A stretch of 64,000 nucleotides of DNA from Equus caballus (lineage: Eukaryota; Chordata; Mammalia; Perissodactyla; Equidae), in the NCBI RefSeq assembly GCF_041296265.1, contig NC_091693.1:6791001-6855000 (forward strand). The letters run 5' to 3'. Under the pieces are notes generated by a model. That model was not told the DNA's origin and did not search any database. It saw only the letters and a program-made list of their open reading frames with translations. The first letter of the stretch is position 1, and the number at the start of each line of letters is the position of its first letter. Below, one piece after another: positions 59,720 to 64,000 of this stretch. The translations under genes were made by a program, and so were the position numbers.

Positions 59720-60380
59720 GTTCACAGCATCATAAAAATGTCAATTGTTATGAGGAAATTAAACAGGATGGTCTAAGATGTGCTAGACATTGATCACAAA
59801 ATTTTCAAACTGTATATCCAAGAAGCAAAGGATAAGGATCCATTTCTGTGTTATTAATGGCAATAAAGAAGGTTCCATCCCCCAAAAGTAGTGTCCTATA
59901 CACTGTACTTTTTTTTTAAGATTTTATTTTTCCTATTTTCTCCCCAAAGCCGCCCAGTACATAGTTGTGTATTTTTAGTTGTGGGTCCCTCTAGTTGGGG
60001 CATGTGGGATGACACCTCAGCATGGTTCGATGAGCGGTGCCGTGTCTGTGCCCTGAATTTGAACCGGTGAAACCCTGGGCCACCCGAAGTGGAGCACACG
60101 AACTTAACCACTCAGCCACGGGGCTGGCCCCAAGACTGAACTATTTAAACTTCAATATGCACACAAATTGCTGACAGATTTCGTCAAAATGCAGGTTTTG
60201 TAAGTCTAGAGGTTGGGGGGCAAGGGGTTCTGCATTTCTAACAAGCCCCTGCCGGATGTTGGGGATGCTGGTCCTTGAACACTTTGTAAGTAGCAAATTA
60301 CAGACATTAATGTGAAAGCTTGAAGCTTGTCAAACAGGGATCAGGAGTGGAACACAGGTTGCCCATCTCAGGTTGGGGAC
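59720..60380 (+). other. Unit boundary flank (copy 3), with MER5A-like element
   Basis: Third paralogue of 10180-10620. The MER5A-like part is at about 60140-60305 (TCTGCATTTCTAACAAGCCC, GATGCTGGTCCTTGAACAC). It suggests that a fifth unit once began here and was cut off. Confidence 0.55.
59909..60131 (-). mobile_element. ERE-type SINE, minus strand
   Basis: Reverse ERE: AAAGCCGCCCAGTACATAGT to CTCAGCCACGGGGCTGGCCC. The flanks ACTGTACTTTT and ACTGAACTATTT may be a decayed duplication. It lies only in this copy of the boundary flank. Confidence 0.88.
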
Positions 60381-61489
60381 AAAATTCATTTTGCCAAGTG
60401 TATTGAATAGACTGAACACAATGCAGGTACAAACCTGACATGTTTCTTCTCCTGTGAGTAATGTGCCAATCTCACCTTTTTGCAACAGCCTTTTGGGGGG
60501 TGGAGAAGACAACACTCCCTCATGGGGGGGAAGAGGAGGAAAGCCACTGCAGCTCCCTGTACAACAGCTTGATGTCACAGTGATTTCTCACACAGCAAGA
60601 GTCTCTGCTTACAGACAGTACTGGGGTCCAATCAGAAAGACTGAACCACTAGGGAAGATACAGTAGATAGATAGATACATAGAGAGAGAGAGAGAGAGAG
60701 AGATTTGACCTTATGCAATTGGTGGAGTTTTTAAGCAGTCCCTAAGATTGTTGTCCTAGCGTTTGATGCTGGTACTCGAAGTGCACAGGGCGGGAAGTTA
60801 GGAAGGACAGATGTAAAGTAGGGGAAAGCTGGGACAAGTTGAAACAAGCTTGCCTCTGACCTTGATGGTATGAGCATCCACAGGAGAAGCTGGCATTCTT
60901 CATCATGGAGCCAGACACACACCTGGCCGAGGAGTTAGAGAAGTTAAAGGAAGAGGTGGGACAACTGCTGCCCCAGCTGCTCCCCCATGCAAACACAGTG
61001 AGCCGGCAGCCAGCCAGTGACAACCTGCGTGACCTGCCAAATGGCAGCTGCTTCAATTCTGCCCTCCAAATCGGGCCCAAAAATCTCTTTTGGCCCATCC
61101 TAATCGGATATATACAGGGAAGGTCATTCTAGGATGTAGTTCATTCAGCCCAGTCAAGCTGACACATTACAAAGCCCCCACACAGAGACTGGAGGAGAGT
61201 GGTTTGAAGATGATTAGTGGCTGCTGGGAAGATGGCCACGTGACCAGCTTTGCCCTCTCTTAGGTATCTTGAGAAGATGTGTCTAATAACGCCTGGGTGG
61301 CTTTTGTCAGAGTTGGAGGGAAACTACTGATAGTTATCTCTTATTTGGCCTTAACTTTTCTTCCAAAGCACACAGAATCCTTTTATATTGATATATAATC
61401 ATACAGCTTCAGTCAAGGTGCATCTGACGAACTGTCATCAAGGTTATGGATATTTCATTAAACAATATTCCAGCTGTCAGTCAATACTT
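60381..61489. other. Non-coding DNA with a GATA/GA microsatellite
   Basis: The microsatellite is at 60661-60703 (GATA units then GA units). A 75-codon frame at 60905-61132 (MEPDTHLAEELEKLKEEVGQ at its start) lacks splice or promoter context and looks like part of an old repeat; it is not called. Confidence 0.4.
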
Positions 61490-62335
61490 TTTTAATAGAC
61501 TTTATTTTTTGTGAGCAGTTTTATGCTTACAGAAAATTGCACAAAAATTAAAGAAAGTTCTCATATGCCTCTTCTCCCTCCACATGCATTTTCCCCTATT
61601 ATTGCCATCTTGCAGGAGTATGGTACCTTTGCTACAACTGATGACCAATAGTGAAACATCATTACTTTGGCTTTTTACAAATGCATAAGGTGATGCACCC
61701 ACCATTACAATATCATACAAAATAGTTTCACCCTCCTAAAAATGCCCTGTCCTTCACCTTTGCATCCCTACCCCCCACCCCATGACGCCCTGGCAACCAC
61801 TAACCTTTTTACTGATCTCTACAGTTTTGCCTTTTCCAGGATGCCGTGTAGTTGCCTTTTCAGATTGTCTTCCAAAGTGGCTGTACCATTTTGCATTCCC
61901 ACTAGCAATGAATGAGAGTTCCTGTTGCTCCACATCCTCACCAGCAGTTGGTATTTCATTGTTTGGGATTTTAGACATTCTAATAGGTGTGTAGAGGTAT
62001 CCTATTGTTTAAATCTGCAATTGCTTAATGACATATGATGTTGAGAAATTTTTCATATGCTTATTTGCCATCTTTATATTTTCTTTAGTGAGACATCTGT
62101 TCATAAGTTTTGTCCTTTTTTAAACTGGATTATCCGTTTTCTTATGGGTGAGTTTTAAGAGTTCTTTGTATATTTGGGATACCAGTTCATCACCAGATAT
62201 GTTCTGCAAATATTTTCTCCCAGTCTGTGATTTGTGTTCTCATTCTCTTAACAGCCAATACTTTTTAAAGCCTCTTGAAAAGCTCATACATCCATGGCAG
62301 ACATACTGTCTAATTGATTTCTTTTTTTAACAGCA
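61490..62335 (-). mobile_element. L1M-type LINE 3' region, minus strand
   Basis: Reversed 3' UTR (TTAATAGACTTTATTTTTTG, ACTGATCTCTACAGTTTTGC), then reversed ORF2 end (CAAAGTGGCTGTACCATTTT, ATCCTCACCAGCAGTTGG). Confidence 0.8.
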
Positions 62336-63500
62336 AAACACCCCACAAAGGGCAGAAGGGTGGAGATGTTTGAGAGAAATGGTAGCTATTGAGAAGTCAG
62401 GATTGCATCACCTGAGTTACATCAGCCCTGGCACCCTTTTCTGCTTCTTGGCTCTTACGAAGCATTCGAAGCTGGACTCAGCTTCTCCCCCAAATCTGCT
62501 GTCTCAGGGGTGATCCCATGATTCCCTTGTCCCTGGACCAGAGACTCAGCTGGCCTTTGGATGTCCCCGTGGCTCCTCATATCATAGAGTCCCACATTGT
62601 TATCAGCAGCTTCTCCAAAATTGCCCCTTCTCTCACGTCCCCAATTCAAGGTCTGCTCAGCCTAATCCCCAGCCCAGAGCCCTGGACCTCACCCTAGATG
62701 TCCATCCACGCCCCGCACAACCAGTCAACCTTATGACCCATCCACTCAGGCTCCTCCTCTCTGCTCCACAGCCCTGCTGTGGTCCAGCACTGCCCTTGCC
62801 TCCTACTCCTCATCCTGCTCCACCCTCCTCCCTGGGTTCCCAGCTTTAGCCTCACCCCACTACCTTTCCTCCCATTTGTTTATTCAACAACTATTTAGAG
62901 ACAGGCTCTGTACCGGACACTGAGGACAGAGTGGTGACCTAGGCAAGCAAGTTGAATGAAAGGTCTCTGAATGTTACCATTTCTCAAGGCCCTGTCTGAG
63001 GCTGAGTGGGCTCTCCAGAACTCCAGGCCTAGCATCTCATATTTCTGGGGCACCCCACAGACCTCTCACACTCCCCGTGTCCCTAACTGACCCACCCCTC
63101 CTGCTTATTTTCAACCATCCCTACCTGGTGATGCGTCTATATCCCCCACTGAACCGTGAGCTCCATACCATGCAAACGGGCTGTGTCAGCCCTGGCGGTG
63201 TCCCCATCACAGGGTCGGCTCATGAATGTTTTAGTATGGTAAGGACGAACCAATACCTGGAAGAAAGCATGCCAGGGAGATATTAGGATCATGCTATCTG
63301 CCCTCTGTCCTCACTTAGACCTGAGACACCCTGTTTCTGAAATCATAGAGCAGTAAGTTTGGCATCTCCTCGCCTGATTCTCATCCTTCTAGGATAAAAG
63401 TCCTGTTTTATCAAGAAAATCAAGGGAGTCATTAGGGACATTTTGCCTGTGAGGGAACAGCTGGTGTGAGCAGGAGGACGCAGAAAGCAAGCGCCTCTCC
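62336..63500. other. Non-coding DNA upstream of HAUS5, L2-like scraps
   Basis: L2-like motifs at about 62880-62945 (TTTATTCAACAACTATTTAG) and 63125-63290 (GAACCGTGAGCTCCATACC). No gene is seen. Confidence 0.4.
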
Positions 63501-63830
63501 CCGCCCCCATTTCTCCTACCCCCTTTCATCTTCGCTCAATGGGACCCATCCTGGAACGGGGAGCCATGCCGGACAGCTCCGAGACCCTGCAGGCCCGGGT
63601 CTGCCAGGCAACGGATGACGTCCCTGCCGGCGCGCTCGTGACGTCAGAGGCGGGCGCCGCGCTTGAAGAGAGCGCGGGAGGCGGTGGTGGCGGCGCTGTC
63701 ATGGCGTTGGCGCAGGAAGCGCGGCAACTGGGTTGCTGGGTGGCCGAAGAGATGGAGGCGCCTTTGGCGGCCCGGGTCCCGGAATCGACGCTGCGCAGGT
63801 GAGGACCCTGGAAGGGAGGACTGCCGGTCC
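63470..63830 (+). promoter_or_regulatory. CpG-rich HAUS5 promoter with two CRE-like sites
   Basis: GC-rich DNA dense in CpG, unlike the rest of the window, with no TATA box. A perfect CRE palindrome TGACGTCA lies at 63639-63646 and a half-match TGACGTCC at 63616-63623, both within 90 bp of the HAUS5 start codon. CREB/ATF control is inference. Confidence 0.7.
63701..63798 (+). CDS. HAUS5: HAUS augmin-like complex subunit 5, first coding exon (partial)
   Basis: The exon encodes [18 protein letters not shown] at its start, then continues to PESTLR and two bases of the next codon, ending at the donor CGCAG|GTGAGG. From memory human HAUS5 begins almost the same way (MELAQEARELGCWAVEEM). HAUS5 is a subunit of augmin, which recruits the gamma-tubulin ring complex to existing microtubules in the spindle and at centrosomes. 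The ATG has G at -3 and G at +4, a strong start context. The same frame stays open 54 codons upstream to an ATG at 63539 in weak context, probably 5' UTR. The rest of the gene lies beyond the window. Confidence 0.88.
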
Positions 63831-64000
63831 TGGAGGTGGACCTCCGGGTGTGAGAACCCCATCTTCACTGAAGACAGGCCCATCCCCCCTCCCTCTCTGC
63901 CCCGGTGAGAATGACCCATAAGGGCGCTCCTACCCCGGAGTGGTACATCCAAGAAGAGGATCCCAGGTTTGAGCGAGGACGCCCTGGCAGTGACCCCCAC
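63799..64000 (+). other. HAUS5: Start of HAUS5 intron 1
   Basis: It begins with the donor GTGAGG and continues as GC-rich DNA to the window end. Frames on both strands here are shadows of CpG-rich sequence. Confidence 0.7.

Noticed and set aside
60905-61132. 75-codon frame with a charged, coiled-coil-like start
   Set aside because: No splice, promoter or conservation evidence; the surrounding text looks like an old interspersed repeat.
1-64000. CRISPR arrays, rRNA genes, prokaryotic operons or a capsid-bearing element
   Set aside because: None seen. Direct repeats are SINE/L1 duplications or microsatellites, and the only retroviral traces are solo LTRs.

Overview
This is a stretch of mammalian nuclear chromosome, most likely from an equid (horse, donkey or zebra) or another perissodactyl. 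The main evidence is about fifteen copies of tRNA-derived SINEs of the equine ERE type. These have heads reading GGGGCCGGCC..GTGG..AGTGGTTAAG and tails ending either GGGGGGCTTTGGGGA..AAAAAGG or GCTAATCTTCCTC. They sit among many L1 copies, old L1M tails, MIR, L2-like, MER5A-like and LTR fossils. There is no prokaryotic feature.

The interesting content is a tandem array of four small genes, called A to D here (coding 6409-6879, 16379-16836, 49181-49650, 54193-54614, all plus strand). Each has two coding exons split by a GT-AG intron of about 190-200 bp in phase 0. Each encodes a small protein (73-91 aa) with two membrane segments and a CCPLG or CFPIG motif in the first. This is the layout of the dispanin/CD225 (IFITM-SYNDIG1-TMEM91) superfamily. 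About 1.1 kb upstream of each is the same compact promoter: a CCAAT box, a GC box and an RFX-type X-box, with the CCAAT to X-box distance exactly 43 bp in all four. A GA-rich, degenerate, minisatellite-like intron lies between promoter and coding exons.

Layout. Unit A runs from before base 1 to about 10.0 kb. Unit B runs 10.0 to about 21.1 kb. A 14-kb repeat-rich island (21.1-35.0 kb) follows: a 4.3-kb L1 between 89-bp direct repeats, several minus-strand L1s and an MLT1 LTR. Unit C runs 35.4-52.06 kb and is split by about 7 kb of nested L1s. Unit D starts at once at 52.07 kb and its flank runs to about 60.4 kb. Lineage-specific SINE insertions, an LTR shared only by A and C, and a mosaic pattern in C (A-like upstream, B-like in the 3' flank) let the duplications be ordered.

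The right end (63.5-64.0 kb) is a CpG-rich promoter with two CRE-like sites and the first coding exon of HAUS5 (augmin subunit 5), a single-copy housekeeping gene that anchors the window (human 19q13.12-like neighbourhood). No other host gene could be supported. Most other open frames are pieces of L1 ORF2 or chance frames in GA-rich DNA.
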